From Rhizophagus irregularis (lineage: Eukaryota > Glomeromycota > Glomeromycetes > Glomerales > Glomeraceae), in assembly GCF_026210795.1 (NCBI RefSeq), contig NC_089438.1, forward strand, positions 4,485,501 through 4,549,500: DNA of 64,000 bases, written 5' to 3'. A program made the position numbers and the translations under genes. Positions 11,940 through 24,357 of this stretch are shown piece by piece. The notes under the pieces are model-generated. The model ran no database searches. It was not told the DNA's origin and saw nothing but the letters and a program-made list of their open reading frames with translations. Every line of letters starts with the position of its first letter. The stretch's first letter is position 1.

Positions 11940-12440
11940 TTAAGTTCAAAGTCCGATTGATAATACTAAATTCAAAACTCAATTATAAATCATTTTTATA
12001 AATTATAATTTAAAAATTAAGCAGTATTAAGGAAAATTCTCATGAATTTTTCTTAATACTACTTAATTCTAATTTAACTAATTTAGTATTAAGGTTTTAA
12101 TTTAAAAATTAAGCAGTATCAAGGAAAATTCTTGCGAATTTTTCTTAATACTACTTAATTCTAATTTAACTAATTTAGTATTAAGGTTTTAATTTAAAAA
12201 TCAAGCAGTATCAAGGAAAATTCTTGCGAATTTTTCTTAATACTGCTTAATTCTAATTTAACTAATTTAGTATTAAGGCTTTAATTTAAAAATTAATAGT
12301 ATCAAGGAAAATTCTTTTGCGAATTTTTCTTAATACTGCTTAATTCTAATTTAACTAATTTAGTATTAAGGCTTTAATTTAAAAATTAAGAGTATCAAGG
12401 AAAATTCTTGCGAATTTTTCTTAATACTGCTTATATCTGC
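11940..12440. repeat. Tandem array, unit about 95 bp with internal palindrome, array 1
   Basis: About five units. Each contains AAGCAGTATCAAGGAAAATT followed by its near reverse complement (AATTTTTCTTAATACTGCTT), so a single strand could fold into a hairpin per unit. Linker: CTAATTTAACTAATTTAGTA. The same family recurs at 13535-13805. Confidence 0.85.
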
Positions 12441-13534
12441 CAATTCGTGAAATTAGCCAAACATAAAGATTTGCACATTTTAACAAGAATTATGTTTCAC
12501 AAGCTTAAATTGTATGTGTTACATAATCAGATGATCTAAATCTATCAAAAAATAAAAAAAAATTTTTTAACGTTTATTCAAAAATAACAATGGCAACTAC
12601 TTTCTTTTTCAATCACTTTTCAATCACTTTTCAATCAGATTTTTGTTAGGTGACTTAGAAAAGTTTATAGGCATATATAGCAGGTTTTTTTTAATCAGTA
12701 AGTAAGAAAACAAATATTAATAATTTTTATTAATAAGAAAAATCTTTTTTCATTTATTTTTAACCTTATTTCCTTCTTTTTTTTAGTAAAAATATATACA
12801 AAATAAAAATGTGAGTTATGATTTAGAGTTTTTGAGATGTTTTTTTTTGTTTTTTACTATACTAATTTTATTCTACTTGTTAATTACTTTTTAAAATTGA
12901 TTTTATTAATTTATTCAATTTAAAACAGAAATGGCAAATTAAAACTTGTTAAGTAAAGTAAAAAGAGCCCAATAATACCTGTAAAGATTATCTTTTGGTA
13001 AGAATTATAATTTTAAAAATTTTTGTGTCAGAGTTTTATTCAATTAACAAAATCGTTAATATCTCGGCGTACATGTATGCTAAACACATATATTTATATT
13101 CATATGAAAGCCCAGAATCTACTCTACCTGAACGAAAAAAGATTATTCAAATCGAATTACTAGATGTGAAGATATTAACGATCAAAGTCAAAGGTTAAAA
13201 ATAAATATATTGAACGTAATTATTCAGCAACTTGTGATCCAATTCATGTGATATTTGGTTTATGGATAGCTCTTGATTACCTCTTTCTAATGAATATAAA
13301 TTCATTCGTCTAGCACACATACACGTTAAGTTATTCAATATTTTGTCATGACAATTATATTTAAATTTTTTAATTTTAATGATATTATTAAAAAAATCAA
13401 AAAATAATATATATAATCAAATCAATTTTATTTATATCAGCGGTGTGAATCTATCATTTTCATGTAAATTGTATTAGCATTTTCTTAATAAAGTTAGTTT
13501 TTTGAATATAAAAACTTAATTCCATAAATCAGTC
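12441..13534. other. Unique AT-rich sequence between two palindromic arrays
   Basis: The 95-bp array stops at about 12440 and resumes at about 13535. A 67-codon ORF at 12995-13198 has no recognisable motif and no supporting context. I see no terminal repeats that would make the stretch an insertion. Confidence 0.45.
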
Positions 13535-13805
13535 CATATGTTAATTCTAATTTAACTAATTTAGTAGTATTAAGGCTTTAATTTAAAAATTAAGCAGTAT
13601 CAAGGAAAATTCTTGCGAATTTTTCTTAATACTGCTTAATTCTAATTTAACTAATTTAATATTAAAGCTTTAATTTAAAAATTAAGCAGTATCAAAGAAA
13701 ATTCTCACAAATTTTTCTTAATTCTAATTTAGCTAATTTAGTATTAAGGCTTTAATTTAAAAATTAAGCAGTATTAAGAAAAATTTTTACAAATTTTCTT
13801 ATTAA
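13535..13805. repeat. Palindromic tandem array, array 2
   Basis: About three units of the same 95-bp family as 11940-12440, again with GCAGTATCAA...TTAATACTGC arms. Confidence 0.82.
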
Positions 13806-14819
13806 AAAAAAGAACTTTTAAATTACTAATTAAACTTTAAAAACAATCTGTATGATTTAAATTTTAAAAAAAATACTTCTGCTTTTTAATTTTCGCATTT
13901 CTACATTTAACCAATTAAAATTCAGCTGATCGCCGATCACATGCATTAACAACACGTTATTGTTTATTTTTGTTTATTTTTTCAAAAATATTCTTTTCTC
14001 TTCTTTTTTTTAGAAAAAAAAGACAATAAAAATGAATACCAAAATTATTTTAACATATAATAATAAAAATTAAATAAAAAACTTATTTTGATAATATATA
14101 ATATATATATTTGTACCAAACTACTAATTATACAAAAAGTGATATGCACGTATATCAATTAACAATTACTTTCACTAATATCTCTCTGGAATTGTAATGG
14201 TGAATTTTAACAATATTAATTAAACAACTATATGTACACCGTTTTATGTTTTTATTTTTATATTAATATTATATGTTAACATATATTAATTATATTTTTT
14301 TTTTTACTTTTATGTATTTTATTTAATTTTTTTAATATATTACTAACATTACTACTATCGTTTTATTACTTTTTTATATCTAACTAATATAATAATAATA
14401 TTACTAACTTTTTTATTATTTCTTTTTTATATTTAAAATAATGATAATATTACTAATTAAATTTCTTTTTTTTTACTAACCTTTTATTATTCCTTTTTTA
14501 TATTTAAAATAATGATAATATTACTAATTAAATTTCTTTTTTTTTACTAACCTTTTATTATTCCTTTTTTATAATGATAATATTACTAATTAAATTTCTT
14601 TTTTTTTACTAACCTTTTATTATTCCTTTTTTATAATGATAATATTACTAATTAAATTTCTTTTTTTTTGTTTATATTTTGCTAATATTATTTTTTTTAC
14701 AAATAGTATATTATTTTATACTAGTTTTTTATTTATATTATTTATAAAAAAATATTTGTATATTTAATATTATTTAATAAAAATTTTATTGATTATAAAT
14801 GCATTTTAAATTCTGTTTG
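13806..14819. repeat. AT-rich sequence with a 62-70-bp tandem array
   Basis: From about 14390 to 14690, AATGATAATATTACTAATTA recurs near 14441, 14511, 14573 and 14636. This gives four units of 62-70 bp. The rest (13806-14390, 14690-14819) is low-complexity A/T with no coding signal. Confidence 0.75.
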
Positions 14820-15206
14820 CAAATATAAAATATACAATTTAATTGAATAATATATACTATTTATCAGTACAAAATATGCAGTTTAAACTGGAAAAAAGTA
14901 CTGTTTATCAGTATAAAATATACGGTTTATCCTGGAAAAGTATACTGTTCGCAATATAAAATATAAAACAATATACTGTTTATTGGTATAAAACACACAG
15001 TTTTTCTACTATTTACAAGTATAAAACATACGGGTGAAACTGGAAAAATATACTGTATGCAAACTGTATATATGATACGGTGTGCAGAATACCGAATATA
15101 TACAGTATGTGAAAATACTGTAATTATACGGTAATAATACTATAAATATACTGTTCGCAAAATACGAAAATACAGTATACTAACCGTATATATATTTTTT
15201 ATAGGG
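14820..15206. repeat. Right subterminal motif cluster of the large element
   Basis: Multiple AAATATACNGTTTA and ATACTGTTNGCA-like words mirror the left cluster at 5877-6190. The last 15 bases are the inverted copy of the left tip. Confidence 0.6.
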
Positions 15207-15355
15207 TTAACGAAGTTAATGCTAATCTTATTCTAATCTTACTTGATGAGTAAGATTGAAATTTCATATAAAATTTCAATCACGATCAGCTTGAGATTAA
15301 GCTTAATCTCAATCACATTTTTTGTGAAACCAGATTAACCTCTAATCTCAATCAT

Positions 15356-15386
15356 AATCTCAATCACGAATTTTGTGAAGACCCCC
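15356..15386 (-). repeat. Right terminal inverted repeat of the Harbinger element
   Basis: Ends TTTTGTGAAGACCCCC, the reverse complement of the left end. It is followed by ATT, matching the three bases before the left end. Confidence 0.85.
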
Positions 15387-15389
15387 ATT

Positions 15390-15852
15390 ATTTAGAGATG
15401 AATCTGCCAATTTATTTTATTCATATTTTTTATTTTATTTTTATTTTTATGACGCAGAAGATATTCATATTTTTTATTTAAATTTGATGATTTTTAACAT
15501 CGGGAAAAGCCTGTATCATGTGATACACGTGAGATTATAAAATAACTATAGTGATCTTAGTGATCTAAACTTTTTTTAACTTGACAATCATTAATATAAA
15601 AATAAACTATTTTTAACCCTCATATCAAATAATTCGATAGATTTTTTTGTGCCAAAATGATGATCATATCCTGGAATGCATTAGATCATTGACAATCATA
15701 TCTTAAAATGAAAAATTATGAAAAATTGTGAAAAATTGTGCGGTTTTATGGATTAGTTAGTGCATTTTTATGGATTAGATTTTGCATTTGATCTAACCAT
15801 AAGTCCAAATTTGGATGAAAAAGTCTCAGATAATTTTATATATATGTTAGTA
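15390..15852. other. Flank between the Harbinger element and LINE-A
   Basis: No coding signal. Contains three close copies of TGAAAAATTGTG-like text near 15716-15740. This is the pre-insertion sequence next to the LINE-A target. Confidence 0.45.
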
Positions 15853-15869
15853 TAGCGAAGCTAACGTTT
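15853..15869. repeat. Left target-site duplication of LINE-A
   Basis: TAGCGAAGCTAACGTTT is repeated exactly at 52879-52895, directly after the LINE-A poly(A) tail. A 17-bp duplication with a tail on one side is the mark of target-primed reverse transcription. Confidence 0.93.
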
Positions 15870-15955
15870 GACTCTCTCTCTCGTTGTATACATTTATTAT
15901 ATAGTATATCTGCAGTAAAAGTGTTTTAGAAATATAAACTTTAAATTTTTCAAGT

Positions 15956-17943
15956 ATGTCAGGTCCCTCGAGGAACACTCGCAGTAACACCTCGAAAGGC
16001 ATTAATCCTTACCAACAAGATAGAGAATAAACCATTACGGAAACAACCCAACTGATGGACATAGAAGAACCTTCGCAGCCAAAGATAGTCTTTGAACTTA
16101 AGGATGACTTTGAACCTGTTTTAAGTAGAAAAGATAAAAGAAAAGTAAAACAGCAAGAACAAGCACGACAACAACAATTCCCTAGGCCACCTGGAACTAC
16201 TTCGGTAATCAGTTCTGGAACTAGTCAAGAACCTTTTCAGCTTCTCCCTTTTATCGATGAGACACCCAACTTTACTTCCGCTGCATCAAAAGAAAAAAAG
16301 AAAATGGCTAATTCAAAAAAAGATCAGCACCAATCAAAATCTGCCAAGAATTCAAATGCATCTACATCTCATACAAAATCAACTATTACTGAATCTGGAA
16401 TGGATGATCAAAATAATCAACAGATGATCAATTCAGATGAGCAGATCCCAGATCAATCTACTCCAAAAACGAATGTCATTGACATTAATGACGATATTAA
16501 CATCATTGGTGTAAAAATACCACAAATCTGGAAAGCAATGGGAAAAATGAAGGACCGAGAACATGCTAGAATGTTTATCAACAAGATTATTACCAATGCC
16601 AAATCAGCAGTTGACATCATTAGTTATATTAATATTAAAAAACAAATTGATAATACAACTTATCACATGATCACCATTAAAGTTAGCAATGAAAATGAAT
16701 TAAAAAAATTATGTGAACTAGAATTCAAATTGCCTGAACCTGCAATAGAAATATTTAAATTTACCCCAGTTGAAAATAAAATTGAAAAAATTTGTGAAGA
16801 AAATTCAAAAACTAAAGATCGTACAATTCAGGTTGTTAATATTCCAATTTATATGCAAAATAAAGAATTGCGTGCCATTTTTTCAAGATATGGAGAACTT
16901 GAAGAAAATGGAATTCATACAAAACTGAAAGGCATTTATACACATGCATATATCACTTACAAAAAAGAAAAAAGCATAGAAGTTTTTTATAAAAAGTGGA
17001 GTATATGGGCATTAAAAGAATATCTCCATGTACTTCCCTTAAATTTATCAGATGAAAAAAGAAAAGAAAGACAGCAATGGTGCGCTAAAATTAATGGATT
17101 ACCCCTCGGTACTACTGCAAGAGATTTACAACAATTTATTGAAGAAATTGGTGGAGCTATTTGTTTTATTCCTAAACAACCGAATAATTACAAACCTTTA
17201 AAATATGCTTATATTTACTTTTTCACTCAAGAAGATATGGAAATAGCAATAAATAATGTATATGAATTCAAACGAAAGCAATTAGAATGGTCACCACCAG
17301 AAGATAAATCTTGTCATCTCTGTGGATACACCAATCATTTAGCAAAAGAATGTGACAATAAATTCACTACTGAAAGAAAAAATTATACTAACCGTAAACA
17401 ACTCCTAGCACAAATGCACAATACAGAAATAGACAAAACAACAGAAAAAGATCATATGCAGATACTGTTAGAGATAATAAACCTAAAAGACCTTGGAATC
17501 GTTTTCTTAGTCGTCCTTCACAAAATTGTTCCCAAAATTGGGATGAAAGTGATATGAACGAATGGGGGGATGAAGAAGAATTTTTCACTGATAGAGAATT
17601 AAATAACAATAATATTAAAAATGGAACAGCTAAAGGTGGTTCAATTCATGATAAACGAGCAAATAAAAACAGCAATCAAGCTGATATTGTAACTATTAAA
17701 ACACAAATAAATGAAATTGCAACCTTATTGAAAGACTTCAAAGAAGAACAGAATAATATGAAAAATGAATTTTCTGAAATTAAACAAAAATTCAACACCA
17801 AACCAGTAAATACTGGAAAACAGAAACAAGTTACTTTCAATGAAAATAACAAACGAGCAAAAATGGACTCATCATCAAGTGAAAATGATAATAATGATAC
17901 TATTTTAAAATTACAAGAAAAAATGGATAAACAAGATAGTGTA
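15956..17943 (+). pseudogene. LINE-A ORF1 (Gag-like RNA-binding protein), main part
   Basis: The likely start is Met at 15956, in frame with the longer ORF; a TAA at 16028-16030 separates them, so the long open part begins at Met 16055. The N-terminus is Ser/Gln/Lys-rich and disordered. RRM-like segments lie near 16810-17000 (TIQVVNIPIYMQNKELRAIF) and 17080-17270 (AKINGLPLGTTARDLQQFI). A CCHC zinc knuckle (CHLCGYTNHLAKEC) is near 17312. The frame shifts in an A-run near 17445 and continues as RSYADTVRDNKPKRPW, then a Lys/Glu coiled-coil tail. ORF1 proteins of this type coat LINE RNA. The tail is cut at 17943 by a pogo-like element. Confidence 0.85.
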
Positions 17944-19051
17944 CAGTCAACTCTCTTTATAGTCACACATTTGGGACAGTCCATATTTGGTGATTATAAA
18001 GAGATGTGACTATATAAAAAATTTCTTATATTTGTATGTCATAATTCCGGCCAAAAATTAACATAATTTTAGCCAGAATTATACTTAAAACTTTATTGTA
18101 TCGTAACTTCGCCAATATTAATCGTAGAGAGATGATCTTACCGCCATTCGATTCGTCTTGATGAGACGGTTCTAATGGTATAAAATACGTCGAAATCCAA
18201 TCACTAGATTAATTTCCGAAATTAAAAAAATATTAATGGTTTTTGTGTAATAACTCTGCCAATATTGATCCTAGAATGACGATCTTACTACCATTCGATT
18301 CGTCTTGACGAGACGAATCTAATGGTATAAGATACATCGAAATCCAATCACTAGATTAATTTCCGAAATTAAAAAAATATTAATGGTTTTTGTGTAATAA
18401 CTCTGCCAATATTGATCCTAGAATGACGATCTTACTACCATTCGATTCGTCTTGACGAGACGAATCTAATGGTATAAGATACATCGAAATCCAATCACTA
18501 GATCAATTTCCGAAATTAAAAAATATTAAATGGTTTTTAAGTAATAACTCCGTCAATATTGATCACAGAGAGATAAGCTTACCACCATTCGATTCGTCTC
18601 GATGAGGCGATTCCAACGAGCTATAAATCGTCTTTTTACAATCACTAGGTACTGAGAAATCTAGCAAAATGTTAAATGGCGCAGTAAACGTAAATCAAGA
18701 AATATTATAATGCTGATGTTTAACATTTTGTTGAATAACTCGTCAGCCAGTGATCGGAAAAGGATAAAACTACCACCATTCGATTCGTCTCAGTGAGACG
18801 ATTCTAACAAGCTATGATACATCTTTGTACGATTATTAGATGCTAAGTTATTTAATATATTCTTTATATAACTGTGATTATAAACGGTTCTTTTTAATAT
18901 AAGATTTTTGAGGATAGGTGTGATAGTGACTATAGATAGATTGTGACTATATAGGATAGATTTTAATAATAAAGTGTTTTGAACATTCAACTGGTGTGAT
19001 TATATAGTAGAATGTGACTATAACGGGAGTGACTATAGAGGGAGTTGACTG
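17944..19051. mobile_element. pogo-like non-autonomous element inserted in LINE-A ORF1
   Basis: Ends are inverted repeats starting CAGTCAACTCTCTTTATAGT, with two mismatches over about 23 bp. TA lies on both sides (17942-17943, 19052-19053). CAGT tips and TA duplication fit pogo/Tigger elements. Length is 1108 bp with no transposase. The interior is mostly a tandem array. Removing it rejoins ORF1 in frame (QDS to VLDKISSVLFNLTKQ). Confidence 0.88.
18105..18850. repeat. Tandem array of about 146 bp inside the pogo-like element
   Basis: The phrase CCATTCGATTCGTCT recurs near 18143, 18291, 18436, 18584 and 18775. Two middle units are nearly identical and the outer ones are diverged. No coding potential. 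Confidence 0.82.
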
Positions 19052-19053
19052 TA

Positions 19054-19096
19054 TTAGATAAAATCTCATCAGTACTTTTTAATTTAACCAAACAAG
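19054..19096 (+). pseudogene. LINE-A ORF1 fragment between two insertions
   Basis: Continues ORF1 after the pogo-like element (VLDKISSVLFNLTKQ). The last 16 bases (AATTTAACCAAACAAG, 19081-19096) are the left target-site duplication of LINE-B; the right copy is at 37575-37590. Confidence 0.82.
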
Positions 19097-19263
19097 AAGG
19101 ACTCTTTCCGGAATTATTGAAACCAATATTTCACAGCAGAAAAATACTGCAGGGTATGACTCAAAGAGTTGGAAAAACTTTATTTTATTTATAAAATATC
19201 AACGTTATTGTTGCTACTAACTACTAATAGTTTATATGTTTCAGCTTTAACGATACTAACAAC

Positions 19264-21600
19264 ATGGACTTTACGAAATTGTCTTTTATTTTTAAAGGTT
19301 CTTCGTTTAATAATGATAGCTTTATAGACGATGAAAAATACAAAATTTTAGCAAAACTAGCTGGTCCACTTATCCTACATGATGAATATTTGCTCGCGGA
19401 AAGGCTTGGAAATATTAAAATCGCGGTAGCATTGTGGATAAGAAGAGTACAAACATTTTTGGTGCAAGAAGAACAAAATAATATTTTCGCGCGTTTTTCA
19501 GCACAACAACAAAACAATGACAATTTACCGACTGGATCTAGGAATCTTGTACCAACTTCTAATAATAATATCCCATACCAAGATGGTACACAACATTTAA
19601 CCAATGATATAACAGACAAAATTACGGGTCCCAATGTCGACAACTCTAAGGATTCTCGACATCCCGATACTACGTCCTATCAATCACGTGATAACAATAA
19701 AGAAACAACAGAGATTATACCACTGAATAAAAAGAAACGGAAATCAAAAAATAAGGAACTTCAACCTCTTAATTCAACAGACGTAACTTTTGTTTAACAA
19801 CAATACAACGATAAGGAGGAATTGGACTTAGAAAAACATAATAGCAAAGTTTCGTCGAAGATATCAACGAATTATGGAAAAAACAGAAATCAGAATACTC
19901 ACGTATCTGATATGGAGGACATCATTGCCATTCCTGCACTCGACTTTAACAATCAATCAGAAATATTAATAGACATTTCAACAGTGCAGAATAACATAGA
20001 TACGCCCTCGTCATACGTCTTTCCATCTCCGCTTTCATCGAAAGGTAGTGAAGAAGTGGATAATATTTGGAACGAACTGTGGCTGATTAACCAAGACGTA
20101 ATTATGACGGAAGCCGAAGATAATATAATGGACAACTCAATCTCCAATTATAAGGAAGAAATGGATCTTAAAGATCAAGATGCATCAAAAGCCGCATCAT
20201 CAATCCAAGAATTTGAATCAGCCATTAAAACAAAAGCTGACAATCAAAAATGTACGGAAATCGATGATAAGACAGATCACAATTGGTATCCACCTTCAAA
20301 AATTAAGAAACCAAAGAAAGTTCTCACGGATATAAAAAAACATTCAACACGCAACCAAACATCAATGCACACGTTTATAGAGAAAAAAGTCGCAACTTAC
20401 GATGCTTACATTCCAATTAATGATATAAACTTCTATGACTCGTTTGATGATAAACTTGCCTTCATCGAACTTAACGTACGTAACTTCTCAGACTACGCTG
20501 AAGTAGAATACAATGCGACTGATAAACACATTATTATAAAGAACTACGCAATTGGTGGAATGAGACGCATGGTACGATTGTTTAATCATTTTTTCAAGGA
20601 CAGCAACCTTAAAATGAAAGAAAAGAAGTACTATACGCTACATGGTCAACGAATTTCTAGTAGAGAGTTCAAAATTTTGGAAGTACCTAACAATATAGAT
20701 AGAACTAGCATTGAAAGTAGCATTAGACGCTTACTGCATGGTAGCCCTTTTTTCATAACGGACAAAAGTTTTTAATACAGGTCAGAGAATACTATGACTG
20801 TTTACTTCACAGTAAAGGACGAATACGCAAGACAGCTGTTGAAGAATGTATGGTCCATTGATATTGAAAACTATATTTACCGTCTTGGCCCTGCGCATTT
20901 CAAAGCTAGTGATTTTGATGAAAGAAAGAAGCATAGAGGTGAATTTATAGGTTTTGGAAAAGAGCATACAGCGGCGAAAGCATTGGAAATTACTGCTCCT
21001 TTTAACCCCAAAAGCGCATTCAAGCAGAGCCCAGACAAGATCATTGTGGAATTTCAAAACGAGGCTGACCTCTTTAATGCTTGTGACAAGAATTATCACT
21101 TTAGCGATTTCAATATCAAAGGACACCCATTAGGTTACAACTGGCCACAAAGGGACCGCGCCATAAGTAAATTAAAGAAGTTACAACTTGACAAGAGCAA
21201 TCACACACCTGACAAATCCAATCAAACACAATTAGTAGACTTACACGAAACAGCGGCAAACCATGATGATGATTCCAAAGAGAAGGTGAATAATAAACCT
21301 CATATACAAGGTCAATACATAACCCTTGGTAGACATACCCACCGGAATCAGAGATTCAAGAATAATCATAATTCGAAAAATCACAACATCACCAAAAAAA
21401 ACTTAGATAATATACCATCTTGCGCCAGTGGATCTAACAAAATCCCGCTAGGCCTTAAATCTCACTGCTCTATGAACAACAACAAAGACAACATAATCAT
21501 TTCGGATAATACTTCCTCTGATACTTCAAGCACATATAGTAATACACCTAATAATCAAAATCGCCAAGGGGACTGGGATGAGGTGATGAGTCTCTGCTAA
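19264..21600 (+). pseudogene. LINE-B ORF1, two in-frame TAA stops
   Basis: One continuous frame from Met 19264 to the stop at 21598-21600, broken by TAA at 19795-19797 and 20773-20775. The first third contains ILHDEYLLAERLGNIKIAVALWIRR. The middle is acidic. The last third (TVYFTVKDEYARQLLKNVW near 20794) is a conserved, RRM-like block shared with LINE-C, followed by a His/Asn-rich tail ending DWDEVMSLC. At 20773 LINE-C has a Lys codon, so the TAA is a point change. No zinc knuckle is seen, unlike LINE-A ORF1. Likely an RNA-binding partner of ORF2. Confidence 0.8.
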
Positions 21601-21877
21601 AAGATGCTTACTCACCTCTTATCTCTTTTCCGGAACAGTTGTATCAAGGAATGAGAGGCGGATCAATAGCCGAGATCTGAATTTTTCCTCTCACTTACAT
21701 CAAGGCTCACAGTATAGGAATCATAATTACATAACACAAGCTCAAAACAATGGAAAATCTCACGAGGATTCAATACGAGATAAAATAATTAATAACAGCA
21801 CAAGAGAATACCCAAATGCATACAATAAAAACTATACACCTGAACAACAACATTTACAAGATATCGATGATCAGGTT

Positions 21878-24357
21878 ATGCAAGATATAAATGAATTACT
21901 GAACATGGAACGAAACAGATTTATTAATGAGCAACAAAACCAACTACAAAAGGCAAAATTTCCCACTATTTCTTTTGCCACTCATAATATTAATGGGTTG
22001 AAATCAAATCCTGACAAACTATATAGTTTAATAGACGATCTGAAGGATTTTGATATTATTGGACTTAATGAAACCAATATATCACCAAAGGATGGGAAAT
22101 ACATCAACAACGAATTAAATGAAGGTCATATAATATGGTCCAAATGCGATCTGATTAAAAAAAAAGGAAAGGGTATGGCGTTATACATGAAAGACAAATG
22201 GGCGAAACATATAGGAAAAATCCTTAATCCAACAGACAATATCCTTTATGTCCAATTGATTTTTAAACAATGTTCGATTAGTATAGTACAGGTCTATATG
22301 CCACCCAACGATGCCCAAGAAAGAGTTGAAGTTGCTAAATTCATCACTGATCAAATAAATGAGTATAAAAATAATAATAATAATAATTATCTCATTATAG
22401 CAGGTGACTTCAATGCTATAGTTAATAAACATCAAGATAAATTACATGTCACCAAGCAGTGGAATAATAATCGAATTTTCAACACGTTACTGGATAATGA
22501 TCTTATTGACACATATAGGGAAGCCAATCCTAACAAAAAAGAATTTACATGGTCTAATGGCAGCAACAGTACAAGAATCGATTATATTTGGCTTAGTCCA
22601 AACTGGACAAACGAACTTATACACAGTTCAATAATAGATGCGAAGGCTGTGACGAATAATGATCACAACATAGTCACGTGCATATGCAATACTAGCGATA
22701 TCATCAGGAATTACAAAGCATCTACGTGCGCCAGGAACAATAACGAAAGATTAATTTTTGATTACGCATCAATGGACAACGATAAATGGCAGGGGTACAC
22801 AACCAAAACTGATGATGAACTTGTTAATAGCAATTTAGAAATATTGCTCAACCAAGATTCGCATAATAAGAATGACATTAATAGTATATGGCAGGTTATT
22901 AAAGATATATTATTAAAAGCAGCAAAATCTAAGATTCCCAACAAGAAAATCAAAGTGGGGAAAAATATGGCACGTAAGAAATCAGCGATTACTATACCGA
23001 AATTCCTATATGTTCAACTACGGAGACTACAGTTAATTTACTCGACGTGTAATAAATTCATGGAACAACTGACGCAACTTAATCTAAAGAATAGGTTCAA
23101 CAGATACATCACTTATATTAACAAACATAATCTGGAATTTAAAATAATAGAAGTCCCAATGATATGGAATCAAACCTGGGCACTACATATAAAATCAGCT
23201 TGGAATCAAACAATGGAACTGATTAAAAAATACCGCACCAAAGCACAAAATCAGCAAATTGAGGATTACATCAACAAACGAGCTGCTATGATTAAAAACA
23301 ATCAAACAAAAATGTTAAACAGCTTACTTAACAGGCACAAAGACAAAATAATAGTTGACAGGCTCGTGCAATAAGATCCTGTCACTGGAAAAATAGAACT
23401 CATTACAGAACCGGAGGATATAATGAACAGAGCTGATGACCAATATGTAGAATTACAGAAACATCGGAGTCATGAATTTGATAATATCTCAGAGGAATGG
23501 GCTGTTCATTATGCGCCAATTGCGGAAATAGATGAAAATATATACAAAGACATTATGGAAAAACCTACGCAAGAGGAATGGTTCGCTACGCTAAAAGAAT
23601 GCAATGATAAATCCGCTCCAGGTTTATCAAACATAGGATATAAGTTAATCAAGAAAGCTGGACCAAAGATGCAAACTAGTTTACGTTCCTTTGCAGCAGT
23701 AATATACCGTACGGCCACTTTCCCTGATGAATGGGTGACTTCACAGATCTTCCCAATACCAAAGCCTAAAGACTGGCAATTTAGACTAAATAATACTTGT
23801 CCAATCCTGTTACTGGAATGTCTCAGAAAATTGTATGTCAAAATAATTAACAAACGATTAAGTCTCATTTTAGTACAACACAATATTCTCACAGGTCCGA
23901 ATTTTGCCGGACTTCCTGGTGGCTCCACAAACATTCCAATACATGTCATAAACAATATTATTAATGACGCTACTACTGCTAAAAAAGAGCTTTGGATTTG
24001 CCTCCAGGATATGGCAAAAGCGTTTGATTCCATAGGAATGACACCGTTGACCAAAGCCCTGGAAAGGATTAAATGCCCGACGGACCTAATCAACTTTATA
24101 ATTAACCTTTTCAAAAACCGAAAATTACAAGTTATAACCGCATATGGTTTATCCAAAGGCTTTTATGCTGGGGACGGTATAGACCAAGGAGAGACAATAT
24201 CGCCCTTGATCTGGAGAATTTTTTACGATCCACTTCTAACTAGAATCAAAGATATCCCAGAAGTAGGTTACAGATTGATTACTCAATGGCCCTCTTCTGA
24301 AGGGACCGATATAAACAAGACACAACACGAATTAAAAACATCAGTTGTCGCATATGC
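21878..24357 (+). pseudogene. LINE-B ORF2, 5' part: endonuclease and N-terminal reverse transcriptase
   Basis: The first Met is at 21878, though the frame is open upstream to about 21600. The APE-type endonuclease has [28 protein letters not shown] and NNDHN in order (about 21990-22670). It would nick target DNA. TAA at 23372-23374 interrupts the linker. Reverse-transcriptase motifs follow: [58 protein letters not shown] (first catalytic Asp, near 24010) and [17 protein letters not shown]. The sequence stops inside the YADD box, where a Ty3/gypsy LTR begins. The rest resumes at 33919. Confidence 0.88.

Larger units (their letters stand above)
5877..15206. mobile_element. Large inverted-repeat element, family unknown, inserted in the Harbinger element
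   Basis: Starts CCCTATAAAAAATAT at 5877 and ends with the reverse complement at 15206. TTA lies on both sides (5874-5876, 15207-15209). Joining the outer sequences across one TTA restores continuous Harbinger sequence. Both ends carry clusters of short motifs such as GTATACGGT and ATACTGTAT. I see no transposase gene of its own; the only coding genes inside belong to the nested hAT element. A 3-bp TTA duplication would fit a Harbinger-type mobiliser, but the tip sequence does not look like the host element. Superfamily left open. Confidence 0.7.
2297..15386. mobile_element. PIF/Harbinger transposon, split by a nested 9.3-kb element
   Basis: Terminal inverted repeats of 31 bp with two mismatches start GGGGGTCTTCACAAAA at 2297 and end at 15386, flanked by ATT on both sides (2294-2296, 15387-15389). 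Inside are a Harbinger-type DDE transposase and a convergent Myb/SANT-like gene, the normal two-gene content of the superfamily. Removing the insertion 5877-15206 with one TTA leaves about 3.76 kb, and about 3.4 kb without the MITE at 4219. This is a plausible size for an autonomous element. The TSD is ATT rather than the usual TWA, so the exact end could be off by a base. Both genes are broken, so this copy is dead. Confidence 0.82.

Noticed and set aside
12995-13198. 67-codon ORF in AT-rich sequence
   Set aside because: Short, no motif, no neighbours, and expected by chance in a stretch of this size.
19264-23374. Stop-codon reassignment (TAA read as Lys) in LINE-B
   Set aside because: Neighbouring genes use TAA as a normal stop and LINE-B also has TGA stops, so decay is simpler.
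23509-24156. 215-codon minus-strand ORF opposite LINE-B reverse transcriptase
   Set aside because: A shadow of the coding strand. The analogous shadow in LINE-C is broken and the translation has no domain.
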